DNA of 64,000 bases from Phialophora verrucosa (lineage: Eukaryota; Ascomycota; Eurotiomycetes; Chaetothyriales; Herpotrichiellaceae). The stretch is from assembly GCA_002099365.1 (NCBI GenBank), contig MSED01000009.1:434001-498000 (forward strand), read 5' to 3'. The position numbers were made by a program, and so were the translations under genes. Below, in pieces: positions 1 to 10,411 of the stretch. The notes under the pieces were generated by a model that worked only from the letters and a program-made list of their open reading frames with translations, made no database searches and was not told where the DNA came from. The first letter of the stretch is position 1; each line of letters begins with the position of its first letter.

Positions 1-427
1 ATGTTTGCACTATCGTCCGTCAGGCTACGTCATTGTTGACGAACGCGTCACATGCTACGAGTTCGAATTAGGCGCTCGCTTTGTAATTGTCGATATCGGA
101 TTCTAGGACACTGCCCATGCTATTGATCTGACATCTGTAAGGTCCATCTGTGATAATTCCCAACGCCGACCACCGACTGCCAATCTCGGGTGCCTCCAAG
201 GTCGTTCATATCCTCAAGAAGCGCCATGCCGTTCCCCTGTTGATAATGTGTTGATACAGCCTTGCTTCCCTAATGAGTCCTTGGGGTATCTTGACGAATT
301 GAAAACATGAAAAGTACTCGCAACTCAGTTGCTGTGTTGCTCGATCATTACAAGCGTGACAAGCAGACCACCAACGCCAAATCCACGTGAATCACAATCT
401 TAGTGCCAGTTGCGTATGTCCCGCTGC
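1..427. other. Left-edge intergenic stretch
   Basis: No open frame here looks like a gene, and no splice-consistent exon or RNA gene was recognised. It would hold the 3' untranslated region of the minus-strand gene ending at 428. Confidence 0.5.
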
Positions 428-1024
428 TCAGGTCAAGTGAGCATAGTCGACGAATTCGTAGTCGTTGTCCTCATCGCTGGAAGCTTCGGCCTTCTCCTTG
501 TCGTCGACAACGTCATATTCCTTGGTGATGAGCTGCTCTGTCTCCTTGTTCTCGAACCGCTGAACGGCCTGGGCAATGGCTTGACTCAGGATGTCACGAC
601 CAGTCCGGGGACCCGTTGCATGATCGTAACTGTACATGAAATCGGCCTCAGCGGGTAGTGGGGCTTCAGACGCGTCTGGAATCTCCTCTCCCTCAGATGC
701 GTCCGAGACGTGAGCCAAGGGTCCGTCCATAGCATCGACGACCTCGTTGCGGAAAGCCTTGCGAGCAAGCGTGGCAGCCTGGCTAACTGTCTTGTTTTGA
801 AGGTCGTGTCTGTACTTGGCCTCGCCCCGGCCAACTCGTCGATCCTGATCGCGCCGATTGGGTCTGCCTAGGCACCTACGGCAATTGTCCTCATGCTCGG
901 CATGCTTGTGGCAATGATGATCTGAAGGCTCCTGACCTCCTCTTGCCCACTTCTTGTTGTTGGTCTTCTCCCGGAGGTACGGTTTGGCTTCGCTGCGGAG
1001 GTCGTTGGTGGGCACGGCAGACAT
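428..1024 (-). CDS. Small Cys/His-rich protein of unknown function
   Basis: A single open frame of 198 codons with an ATG at 1024-1022. I do not recognise the family. The first 50 residues are basic and hold a dense metal-ligand-like cluster (H36, H37, C38, H39, H41, H44, C48, C51, in HHCHKHAEHEDNCRRC). The middle is helical and charged. The C-terminal third is acidic and ends in EDNDYEFVDYAHL. There is no signal peptide or membrane segment. The Cys/His cluster could bind zinc or another metal, but that is inference. The length, sustained open frame and biased composition support a real gene; the opposite-strand frame of 82 codons over its end is taken as a shadow. Confidence 0.6.
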   Translation of the reverse strand: MSAVPTNDLRSEAKPYLREKTNNKKWARGGQEPSDHHCHKHAEHEDNCRRCLGRPNRRDQDRRVGRGEAKYRHDLQNKTVSQAATLARKAFRNEVVDAMDGPLAHVSDASEGEEIPDASEAPLPAEADFMYSYDHATGPRTGRDILSQAIAQAVQRFENKETEQLITKEYDVVDDKEKAEASSDEDNDYEFVDYAHLT

Positions 1025-3395
1025 GGTGGTGAACCGAGGCTCGATTGATAGCTGGGAGCGGTACGTGGTGGAATGTAAATGGAAATATGTGATGAGGAGT
1101 GTAATAGGATTGATGGAGTCTGTAAGCTGAACAAGCAGACAGTACTTGAAGTGGGTGCACTGTAGTGGAGGCTGTCAACGAATGACGCGTGCAGGTGCAG
1201 ACAACTATAGAAGTGGAAAGAACAAAGCAGAGCGTCCGCGAGTGGCGAAGTGATTCGGCAGAGGGGAACAAAGAAATTAGTAACAACGGCAAAGTTGTTA
1301 CAGAGTGTAAAAGGTAGGGGTGACAGGTAGCCGGGCTATGGGATAGTCCTATATGAGGGTCGGGTGAAGCTGAAGTGAGGATGACGAGGGGGACGGGGAT
1401 AGGGACGAGGACTCATGGTGTGTCACACGCGTTGCCCCAACCCGAGATGGTGGTGATAGCGGACTGTCCCGAAAGCGGGCACGGGTTGATTGGGATGGGC
1501 TGAATGGGTCACCGATGCTGGAATCCTGACTCCTCAATCAGGGCGCCAAGGGCATGTGTTGTTGACTCGTTGAGATGATGTGGAGGCGATGCAGGCTGAT
1601 AGCCTGATAGAGGGGATCATGCACAAAGCATGCAGGCGAGCATAAGCGCGACGCTCGCAGTGCGGGATGATCGCACGCGGCCGAGGAACAAGCCTGTGAT
1701 TGGCTCAGGCCATACTCTATCGGCGTCACCCACGCTGCTAAATACAATCACAATCAGCGGTTCGAGACCCGAAGCAAGTCATCCTGTGGCTTGGAGTTTG
1801 GGGACCGGAGATCAAGGCACGCCGACAAGGGAAGCTCGAACTTACGAGGTACGGACTGCCAGGTTCCCGAGCTGAAAAGCCAAACGAACAGTCATCCCGC
1901 ACTGCTGCTTATCGCCCCTCACTCGTCCTGCCTGGGCTGCCTGAGCCTCGGTGGTTTCAGTAGTTTACTCCGTGCGCGTAGGAGTGCTGATATGACTGTT
2001 TCGTTATCTGCGGTGCAGAGCGCCAGTACCAGGGCAGGAGACGCGGCAAGATACTGTGTACATACGTAGTACGCAATCCATTGCTGTTGCACAGTACTCG
2101 CAATAGCCTGGAATGTGCAAGTAAACAAGGCCAGCGACACAAAGAATATGACCTCATTTCAAAGTCGGGGTGTGCCATGTGATGTCGATGACCCCAGCCG
2201 ACTTGTTCCTCGTCTGCTCCTCTACCCGTGTTCCAAGTCTTGAGACTTCTTTCCATATCCCCAAAGAAGGTAACGACAAGGCATTGGCAATGATCGTCAA
2301 CTTCATGACGCGCTGTACCTGCCCTGAACTTTGCGCCCTGCTCGCCTGTGGTGACTCAATTTCACCTCACGTCCGCAGCCTTGCAGCTGATGTGTCACAG
2401 CCTTCGAAAGATCCAATATCTGAGGCAGGCCAGGCTCCTTTCCTCCTCTTAGCACAATAAACCTACGATACTCGATCAAATGCATTCCACTTTCTAGTGC
2501 TAAAAGCGCCTCAATACCTGCGGTCCCTGGCAAGGTTGACCTTATGCAAAGCGGAAGCGCCTACTGTGGAAAATTCTCGATGAAGGCGATCAAAATGGCA
2601 GAACTCATAATGGTCAGTTGCGAGATAGGGTGACCACCGAGTAACAGACTTGCCGCCAAATAACGTGCCAACCCTCCACATCACCATCCCGAGTCCAAGA
2701 GCGCCGAGGAAATCGATGCCCGCCCATTCGCAACGTTACCTATATCATCACTATAGGACCCCGTCAAGGTCTGAAGTGCTACAGATCTTGACTCCTCCGT
2801 GCTGAAGCAGTGCTCCCACAACTTGGACGCGTACTAGTCGAGAGTGCTGTGACACGGTTCAGAACAGCACAGCGCTTTGGAGGCGTTGATGTTGGATGCT
2901 GAGTTCTGGCATCCATGGGCTGGCCAAACAAGCGATAGACATACCGGACAGTCTCCTGATATCCGTCTAGACCAGGCCAACTCCCAATCTGACGAACTTC
3001 GGCATAGATATCAAGACCTGCCCCATGCTTGTTACGCGTGAGGCTCATGACTTTCTTGCTTTCATCGTCTAGCTCATCAGCCAGCACGGATACGAGATAT
3101 TCGGCATGGCAAAGAGCCCATGCTGGGGAACAAGATATCTGGTGGATAGCTGGCGCGCAAGGGCAGGCTAGCTTGTGCATAGCTGGGTGTCGGTGGGTCG
3201 TTATCTAACCAGCAAGGCAACGGATGTCGTCTTGCGCAAGCTCGGTCGACGAATTGAAGCAGGCGGCGCGCGAGCTGAGGTGTCGTGACTCATTCCATGA
3301 CTCTTCGGAGCTTATGGATGCGGGGATACGCCTGATCGAGAGCATGACGCTTGTATTCCATCTACTACTCATGCTAGATACCGAGACTCGCACTC
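1025..3395. other. Long intergenic region with only weak open frames
   Basis: About 2.4 kb with no gene I can support. It should carry the promoter of the minus-strand gene starting at 1024 and the 3' flank of the hydrolase ending at 3396. Minus-strand frames at 2779-3180 and 3205-3486 contain protein-like stretches, but no ATG and splice combination joins them, so they are not called. A GGTTCGAGACC box near 1759 resembles a tRNA B box but has no matching T-stem. Confidence 0.45.
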
Positions 3396-4331
3396 TCAGG
3401 CCAGCTTTGCGCTTGTCGCACACTCGATAGCGAACCCAAAACATCTCGAGTACCATCCAGGGCCCCAATAACTCAACTCCAAGCAATGAGGCGCGCCTGG
3501 AATGAACACAGCCTCAACCTTGGAGGAGTTCGTGAAGGCGCTGGTGAAGTCCTTGAGATCATTGTACGAGGCTTTGAACAACGCATCCCGCTCTCCAATA
3601 GCCGCCATCAATGGTACTTTGACCAGTCGCGCGTAGTCCTTCCAGTAATTGTCCCAGTAGAACCTTCTGTCTTCAAACTCCTCGACAACACCACGATGCG
3701 TGATCTCAGCTGAAACGCGGCGCATGTTGGGGCTTGCCAAACCTAGCCTCGTGTCACCAAACATGACAATGTCCTTGACGCCGGGCGGATATTCCACGTG
3801 ACCGGCCTTTCTAGCCTCTGCCATCTGGTCTTCACCTTGAGATTTTGTAACCGCCGATGTTGTGCTCCTGCCTGCAAGGATCATACCTGCCAGCGGATAG
3901 CGTGCGTCTGGTTCCTGGGAATGCAGGGCTGCAGCAATGATACAGGCAGAACAGCCCAATGAATGACCCATGAGTGCTATCGCCGCCACTCCTGCCGGCC
4001 GACCGTACTCTTCCCATAATTTCGGGAGAATGTATTGATGCATATATTTCCCTTCTTCCTGGAAAAAGGTCGAATCCTCGGGTATCTGTGATATGGCCGA
4101 GCTGTTCCTGTATCCAGGTCGATCAAATGCCACAAAGGGTACGCCGAGCTGTCGCGAGAGTGTTCTTGCGGAGTGGTCTGAAGCTGCATCGAAGTATGTT
4201 GAAGCATATGTTCCCCCGTGGACGCCAACTATCAGAGGACAATAGCGGGGAGTCGTGGTGCTTTTCTCAGGTATCGAAGCGAGTCCCGAAAGGAGCGCAC
4301 CATTGGATAGGGTGAGCACGAACGGCTCCAT
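3396..4331 (-). CDS. Alpha/beta hydrolase family protein
   Basis: 311 codons from the ATG at 4331-4329; the longer open frame upstream begins with GTG and adds only seven residues. The fold signature is clear: an early HGGTY oxyanion-hole-type motif, the nucleophile elbow GHSLG (Ser near residue 144), a late GERDALF segment that supplies the acid Asp, and GAPHCLEL supplying the His. The protein ends in a Trp/Tyr-rich tail (SYWGPGWYSRCFGF). No signal peptide is visible, so it is probably cytosolic. The substrate cannot be told from sequence; esterase, lipase-like or C-C hydrolase are all possible. It lies downstream of the Atl1-like gene on the same strand, but fungal genes are normally transcribed singly. 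Confidence 0.85.
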   Translation of the reverse strand: MEPFVLTLSNGALLSGLASIPEKSTTTPRYCPLIVGVHGGTYASTYFDAASDHSARTLSRQLGVPFVAFDRPGYRNSSAISQIPEDSTFFQEEGKYMHQYILPKLWEEYGRPAGVAAIALMGHSLGCSACIIAAALHSQEPDARYPLAGMILAGRSTTSAVTKSQGEDQMAEARKAGHVEYPPGVKDIVMFGDTRLGLASPNMRRVSAEITHRGVVEEFEDRRFYWDNYWKDYARLVKVPLMAAIGERDALFKASYNDLKDFTSAFTNSSKVEAVFIPGAPHCLELSYWGPGWYSRCFGFAIECATSAKLA

Positions 4332-4576
4332 GACGCTTTGCTGTCTGCTCACGCCGACTCAAGTCGAGTCATTTCTTGGGGACAACTGGACGTCCCGGGG
4401 TGACGGTATAACCATGAACATTTATACAGCGCGGTCCGGAATGGCTCAGCTCATCTACCGGCGAGAGTCCGTCGAGCATGCTTACACAATAAGCATTCTG
4501 TTGACATAAGGGTGCCGTCTGATAATAACATGTGTATTCGCGCCTTTTCGGGAATGCATACAACCTCGGCCCTCTC

Positions 4577-5017
4577 TTACGCGTCTTGGTCGCCTTGCGT
4601 GTCATCGTCGCTGTCATCATCTGGCAGACTGTCGGGAAACCACCCATAAGTACCAAAATCGACAGTCAGTTCTTCGATGCCCCTGGCTTCGTTGACTTCG
4701 ACTCCTTCGGCTCGTAGGCGTTCCGCCTGCCGGTTTACACCTGCACCGTCATCCCCACGAGGGCTGATTCCACCTTTAGAATTGACCACCCTCTGCCAGG
4801 GCACATTTTGATCGTGAAAGACATATTCATCTGGATTCGCGGGGTCGAATGTTGGCAAGTGTTTCAAACACACACCGACTTGCCTTGCGCGTTTCGGGAA
4901 GTCGAGCAGGAGCGCGATGTGTCCATAGCTGGTGACCTTGCCGTAAGGGATCTGTTGAATGGCGGAGTAAACTGCCTCATACCACCATTGTGCCTCTTCG
5001 GACTTTTCGCGAGGCAT
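4577..5017 (-). CDS. atl1: Alkyltransferase-like protein (Atl1-type DNA damage sensor)
   Basis: 146 codons starting at the ATG at 5017. The open frame runs further upstream to 5371, but that part has no family resemblance and the domain begins just after this ATG. The protein is the DNA-binding domain of the O6-alkylguanine-DNA alkyltransferase family: IPYGKVTSYGHIALLL (helix-turn-helix start), ARQVG (arginine-finger region), and NVPWQRVVNSKGGIS. The catalytic Cys of the PCHRV motif is replaced by Trp (PWQRV), the hallmark of alkyltransferase-like proteins. These cannot remove the alkyl group; they bind O6-alkylguanine, bend DNA and hand the lesion to nucleotide excision repair. The last 15 residues are an acidic tail rich in Asp, perhaps for partner contacts. 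It acts in the nucleus. Confidence 0.9.
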   Translation of the reverse strand: MPREKSEEAQWWYEAVYSAIQQIPYGKVTSYGHIALLLDFPKRARQVGVCLKHLPTFDPANPDEYVFHDQNVPWQRVVNSKGGISPRGDDGAGVNRQAERLRAEGVEVNEARGIEELTVDFGTYGWFPDSLPDDDSDDDTQGDQDA

Positions 5018-5579
5018 GGTTGCGTCAAGACTATGGGAGGAACAAAGGCAGTTGAGTGAAGCTTTGACAGGGGTCGCGTAACCTGAACAAAGCTTGTCCC
5101 ACCAGGCGGAAAGGTCACCGGGGCTGCTTTTACCTGCAGCTCCAGCGCCTTGGCGACAACGATAATCGCACCAGCACCAGCACCTTTCTGGAATGAGCAT
5201 GAGATCCATTGAGTCGACCGGCAACATGACCATCTCTTGCCCAGCTGTCCCTCGACATCCGTGATCACTACAGGTAATATCACAATAGTTCCGTTTGCTA
5301 TTTGGCCTCATAGTGCCTCCTGCCTGGTCGTCCTTTCCAGCCCGAATCTTGTTCCTGACCGCCAGTCTCATATATGCAACTCAGGTGAGAATTATCTCCT
5401 CGCCCAAGCTGAGTAATTTCACTCTCCGACGTAACGTCCAGAGTTGGACCCTCTAACATCTCGTGTCTACCATCAGCCAGACCGCGCCCAGGCCTGGCTC
5501 AATGTTGCTGCTCTTGTTTCCCTGTGTAACATTTGGTGAGAGGAGTGAGTGAGGGTTTGGAGGTTACGGTCATGCGACA

Positions 5580-7189
5580 TCACGCCCATTTGCCCAAAAC
5601 GCCCATTAGCACCATTCCGGACACCAGCGACAGACCGGCATAAAGCACTTTGCCGAACCTTGCATCGACGAGCTCGCCGCCCGCGATCACCCAATCTCTT
5701 GCCCACATCTCGACTACGCCGACCCACAACAATATCCCCGCGCTCAACGCGTCAAGCGTGCCTATTGCCACAATGGTCGAAGGATCGTTGCCGTTGAATT
5801 GATTGAGCACACCCAGCCCAATCGCCATACCCAGTGGTGTGATTAATGCAAACGCTGTGGCCATCAAGAGTTTGTGGACCATAGGGTGTCGGGAGCCAGA
5901 CAACAGCGCAATGCGTGAACCCAATGCAACTCCTTCGAAGAATTGGTGAAACACAATGACGATGAACAGCGTGATGTAGTATGAATCCCCTGCGACGACG
6001 AGGGTAAGTCCAATCAGAATGGAATGGAAGATGATACCGGCTTCCATGACCAGAACACTGAGGTATGTGTTTTGATTGAGACCAGATGATGGGAGATGGT
6101 GATCAGCAAACGTCGCCAAGGTGGGCTGTGGCGCCGTCTTGTCTGGTGACGAGGTTTCCCTGTCGGCGGTTCGACTTGCTGCTGTGCCATCGGAACTCTG
6201 AGCCCGTAGCAGGACAATACGGTGACTAACGTACTCCACAAGAAATGCGAGGAAAATGCCTGCCATTACAATGGCTGATGTCGTAGCTTCGTAGCTCAGT
6301 CGCCCAAGGCATTCGTTTGCGAACATCAGGGATGCATGAGTGTAAAGCTGGTTCTTGTCAGAATCCATCCCCATCCCCATGCAGACTAAGAGACTTACGT
6401 GCACAAAAGCTGTGGAAACAATGACACCTGTGCCGAATTGCTTCATGATTGATAGTGCAATCCCACCTACCGCTCCAAATGGGAGCTGATTGAGGAAGAT
6501 GGGACCGAACACACCAATGCCGCTGGTGACCAGGACAGCGAAGAGGGTTCCCACTCTGAGTGGGATGTCATAATCTCGCGTGCGTAAATTGCAAGTCTGG
6601 CTGGACTCTGTAGATGACTCCGACTCGCCCGCGCCAACACAATGCTCGACGCCAGCATGGAAGTGGCAGTTTTCGCCTTCGCTTTCACCTTCTTCGGCGT
6701 CATCATGTCCCTCATGTTCTTCCGAATGGTCTTCAAGCGATAGTACCAAGACTTCCTCGCCATCAGGTGCGATGCAGAACTGCTCTTCACCATGTGTATG
6801 GCAGCCGGTGTACTGGGCTGGAGGCTCTGCCGTCACGGACGCTTCGACGAACACCTCTTCGCCATTTCCATTGATGCACACAATTTCCGAGTCCTGCAAA
6901 ACGCATCCAGTAACGGCAGTGGTCTGACCGCTGCTGGTGGTTGTTGCGGCATTGAATGCAGAGTCTGGCGCGCTTGTAAGCGTTGCTGGAGGCGGGGTTG
7001 AATAAGTAGTCAAAGGAGTCTCTTCGCCATCAGGACCATAGCAATACCTGAGGTGTCAGCAAACAGCGACCGAACTTGGAATCCGTGAGCGTACTCAACC
7101 GTGCTATGATTGTGACATCCTGAATAAGTTATTTGGCATCTTGCCAGCAGGGTGAACGCGAGCAACAGGATGGTCCTAATTAGTATCAT
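5580..7189 (-). CDS. zrfC: ZIP-family plasma-membrane zinc transporter (ZrfC/Zrt1 type)
   Basis: Three exons: 7189-7095, 7047-6399 and 6347-5580, 503 residues. The introns are 47 nt (GTACGC...CAG) and 51 nt (GTAAGT...CAG). The second is in frame and would add 17 foreign residues between AFVH and LYTHASLM if read through. The first exon encodes a signal peptide (ILLLAFTLLA core). An extracytosolic N-terminal region of about 150 residues follows, with four Cys-motif repeats (C25-C34, C80-C89, C114-C123, C159-C168; three contain CHxH) and a His/Glu/Asp-rich stretch. The ZIP core has eight likely membrane segments, a variable loop rich in Ser/Thr/Asp, and the metal-site helices HSILIGLTL and HQFFEGVALGSR. 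It should import zinc from an alkaline or zinc-poor medium. It is divergent from an Asp f 2-type zincophore, as in Aspergillus fumigatus. Confidence 0.93.
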
Positions 7190-7920
7190 CGTGAATCGAG
7201 TGGCAGGTCAGGGACATTGCGCAAAAATCGAAGAGCTGTCGAAATATGTAGGAGCGCACAGCGGAACGCAATACCAGAGCCGACGGCTTTGTCCGTATGC
7301 CATCACCGATGTCAGATCTGCCACTTGCTCGGTTTTTCATATTGATTGAGTAACAAATTCACGGGATCCGAGGTATCCAATGTACCTTTGCCGAGCACAT
7401 ATCACTTGGATTGTCGGCGGGCGCCATTGCGAATGCAAATGCCAAGGAAACGTGGTTGCTGTCGCTTAAGGTCCTCTCTTTCGGAGGAGGTTGGTTGATC
7501 CCTCTAAGGTCCTCATCTTGGAAAGCTCGGCGGGATGCCAAGGGTCCTCATCTTGGCAACTGGGCGGAGATGCCAAGGTCTGCATGGAAGCTCGGCAGCT
7601 ATGCCATGTTCTGCATGAAGCGGGACCTACAGAAGGTATTGACCAGATGTTGTGGACATCGCTACTCCCCAAGCGCAAGGTATATGCATGCGCTAGACAT
7701 ATCCTGATCGGTCGCAATTGCTCAAAGGGACTTAGGATGGCCGAAACTTCGGATGGGAGGGGCAAAGTGACGTCGAGTGATGGGAGTCGTCCTTCCATCT
7801 CGACATCATGGCGGACTTGCGCGAACACAGCCGAGTGCTTCTGAGTATTTATAGTTGACGGAGCCGCAAGGAAATGGTAGAGGTGTTGTGCAAGCATCGA
7901 GTCCTGCCAAACCTGTGAAA
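7190..7920. promoter_or_regulatory. Shared bidirectional promoter of the zinc transporter and zincophore genes
   Basis: 731 bp separate the two start codons. Two perfect CAAGGT cores, the zinc-response motif bound by Zap1-like ZafA in Aspergillus as I recall it, lie at 7574-7579 and 7676-7681. Four GCCAAG motifs (PacC consensus GCCARG) lie at 7441-7446, 7537-7542, 7572-7577 and, on the minus strand, 7552-7557. The 7572-7579 block overlaps both motif types (GCCAAGGT). Two TAAGGTCCTC copies (7467, 7505) and a 14-bp direct repeat GGTCCTCATCTTGG (7508-7521 and 7543-7556) give the region a repeated structure. I infer induction by zinc starvation, modified by ambient pH. Confidence 0.65.
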
Positions 7921-8883
7921 ATGTCAGCTATTTCAACCATGCTTCATGCTCTCCTCTTTCTGGCAGCTGCAGTTCCAACATCAGCCTTGCCCCTTCAAGC
8001 ACGACAGAATGAGGATCTCGCCCCTCAGCAGGGTGCTACAGCATGGAACGAAGGAGCCGTGACCGAATTCCAAATCCATGCGTCTTGTAACGCCAGCGAG
8101 GCCCGACAACTTCGTGCTGCTCTCGCTGAGACTGTCGATCTGGCACAACATGCAAAGCAACATGTCCTTCGGTTCGCCAATAGTTCGGAGCAGTATCGAA
8201 AGTACTTCGGCGATGCACCTTCTGGTGAAGTCATTGGCTACCTCGACAAAATTGTGAGCGGCGACAGAGGCTCATCTCTGTTCAGGTGCGACAATCCAGA
8301 CGGCAATTGTGCAATCGAAGGTGAGTCCACAGATGCTCTTAGCTTCCACTTGCTGACATGGGATTAGGATACGGAGGGCACTGGCGTGGGGCGAACGCCA
8401 CCGACGAGACCGTCATTTGTCCGCTGTCATTTGAGACTCGCAAGTCGCTGATACAAATGTGCGCTTTGGGGTACAATGTCGCCGAATCCGCAACCAACAC
8501 GTTCTGGGCTTCAGACTTGATGCATCGCTTGTACCACATGCCCGCGTTCGGAGAAGCTACCGTCGATCATCATTCGGAAGACTACCAAGAGCTCCTTGAG
8601 ATGGCAGAGCACAATGCAACGTTGTCGACCAGAGACAGCGATGCTCTGCAGTATTTTGCTCTGGAAGTGTACGCGTATGACGTTGCTGTACCAGGAGTTG
8701 GGTGTCCTGGACCGGACGACACAACAGCAGAGGGCGGCGCTACACCGACGCAAGGTTCGGGATCGGCTTCGACCACAACCTCAGCAGCTGCAGTAAGTGA
8801 TTTTCATAGACATATTGTCGTCCGGGGCTAACGGCTACCAGGAATGCCATACTCATGATAACGGCGACGTGCACTGCACTTGA
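7921..8883 (+). CDS. aspf2: Secreted zinc-binding protein of the Asp f 2 / Pra1 family (zincophore)
   Basis: Three exons: 7921-8320, 8368-8792 and 8842-8883, 288 residues, with introns of 47 and 49 nt (GTGAGT...TAG and GTAAGT...CAG). I chose ATG 7921 because a classic signal peptide follows (LLFLAAAVPTSA), then a QARQ pro-region. Family landmarks are EFQIHASCNASEARQLR, RCDNPDGNCAIEG, YGGHWRGANA, TNTFWASDLMHRLYH (with a neuraminyl-peptidase-like His arrangement) and SDALQYFALE. A Ser/Thr-rich linker leads to a last exon of 13 residues, ECHTHDNGDVHCT, the terminal zinc-binding motif of the family. In Candida the homologue Pra1 binds zinc and returns it to the cell through a ZIP transporter encoded next door; in Aspergillus the homologue is Asp f 2. 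The same arrangement here supports that role. N-glycosylation sites are present (NAS, NSS, NAT). Confidence 0.93.
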
Positions 8884-10411
8884 TCCTCAGCCCAGCATAT
8901 CATGAACAGGGTCATCGCTCAATACTTGCAGGGAGAGAGGCGAAATAGTAACGATCGGGCGCATTCGCCGTACTCGGTATTGAGGTTGTATCTAACAGGA
9001 CCAAAGATGAGTGCTTAGAGAAATTTTCCCGACCTGGCGTTAATGGTCACGTGTAAACCACGTGCATCAAAGCTTGGCAGAAAAGCGACGCGTTTACCGC
9101 ACAGAGATACGCACCTACATAATTATCAATGATAAATGCAATTGACACAGTTAGCTTGCCACAACATCCCTGGCGCTTGCGAAAGCCGGCTGAAGGGGAA
9201 CGCAAGTAGAAGTGTCTTCCCTATCCTCCCCTCTGTAAACTTTCGCTCGAGGACGCTCTGGCTCACTAACCACGCTTCTCAGTGTCCACCTTGGACCAGC
9301 ACTTACCCATCTCCATGCATAAGGGCCACGGAACAGTGACCACGAAGTTTCCCACCCCATCCACACACTCGTCTGCGGCATATCACTGATCATGATATCC
9401 TAGAACCCGAACTCCAGCTGAACCACCCATAGGAACAGCCGAGTAGCCCTTGCGCACTAGGTACACTAGGAAAAATTCGGACCTGCCGCCAACGCAGCGC
9501 GAACGCAAGGGCAATCAACCCGTGGCCGATGATGACACCGCAGTGCATCTGTCGGGATGCGCTTGGTTCTTTGCGCCCTTCTCTCGGATCCGTCCCTTAC
9601 AAGTCTCGCCCATCAGCTTCGCCACGTGGGCCATGGTGAGGTCAACTTCCTCCTTGTACATGTCCATTCGCATAGACATCAGATGCGCCGAGACGATGCC
9701 AATGCCGTAAGGTTCGTCCAGGACCATCAGCTCTAGCCCGTCGTCCTCCGGAAGGCTATCCATTTCCACTTGTCGAAGCAGGCGTTGTGGCTACCTTCCC
9801 GTTATCCTGTCCCCCACTTTGGCCTCTTTGGCCAGGGTTTCGGGTTTCGTTGCTAATCGCACGTTCTGATGAGGGGCAATGAGCAGCGCCAGAACTAGGT
9901 AGGTATACAATGTGATCTTCTAGCAGCCAAGGCGCGACTGGTCTTGACTCTAGGCATTCCGCGCGAGTATTGGGATGCATGAGGTGTGAAAGGAGGTATC
10001 TTCCATTACTGTCACAAAGGGTACAGTCACATGACCTTAAGGTCCTCAATCGACCAACGCGAAATGGTAAGTGCAAGCACATTGCTTCCGAGAAAACAGT
10101 ATAGATCCGTCTTGATTGATACAGGCTTTCTATATTCAACTCATGACGATGCGACAATCCAACCTAGAAAAGGCTGCTCGTGGCCGGATCCTGTGATGCA
10201 CTTTTCTCCAGATTTCGAGTGGAGATCTCGCACTTCTGCGAACTGTTTGTCACTTGGAGTAGGCTACTTGTTGTCGAGGGGGGTAGGCCCAAGAGGATAT
10301 CCAGCTTCGATGTGCTTAGAAGCAATCGAACTCCAAAGGCTTCCGAGAGAGAATGCTGTGTTGTGGGGCTGGCAGTACTATGGTGTGAACGCTTGACCTT
10401 CCAGACCAGCG
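8884..10411. other. Intergenic region without a supported gene
   Basis: About 1.5 kb between the zincophore and the methyltransferase. It contains a minus-strand open frame of 84 codons at 9515-9769 and one of 133 codons at 9756-10157. Neither shows a recognisable domain or convincing start. I see no RNA gene or repeat. Confidence 0.45.

Noticed and set aside
1740..1790. GGTTCGAGACC box resembling a tRNA internal promoter
   Set aside because: The flanking bases do not form a T-stem and no acceptor stem or A box fits at the right distance.
2779..3486. Possible minus-strand gene with stretches such as GSWPGLDGYQETVRYVYRLFG
   Set aside because: Part looks protein-like, but the two frames could not be joined by any phase-consistent intron and no ATG and domain support a call. 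It may be a decayed fragment.
9515..10157. Minus-strand frames of 84 and 133 codons
   Set aside because: No domain, no splice partner and no convincing start; left as intergenic.
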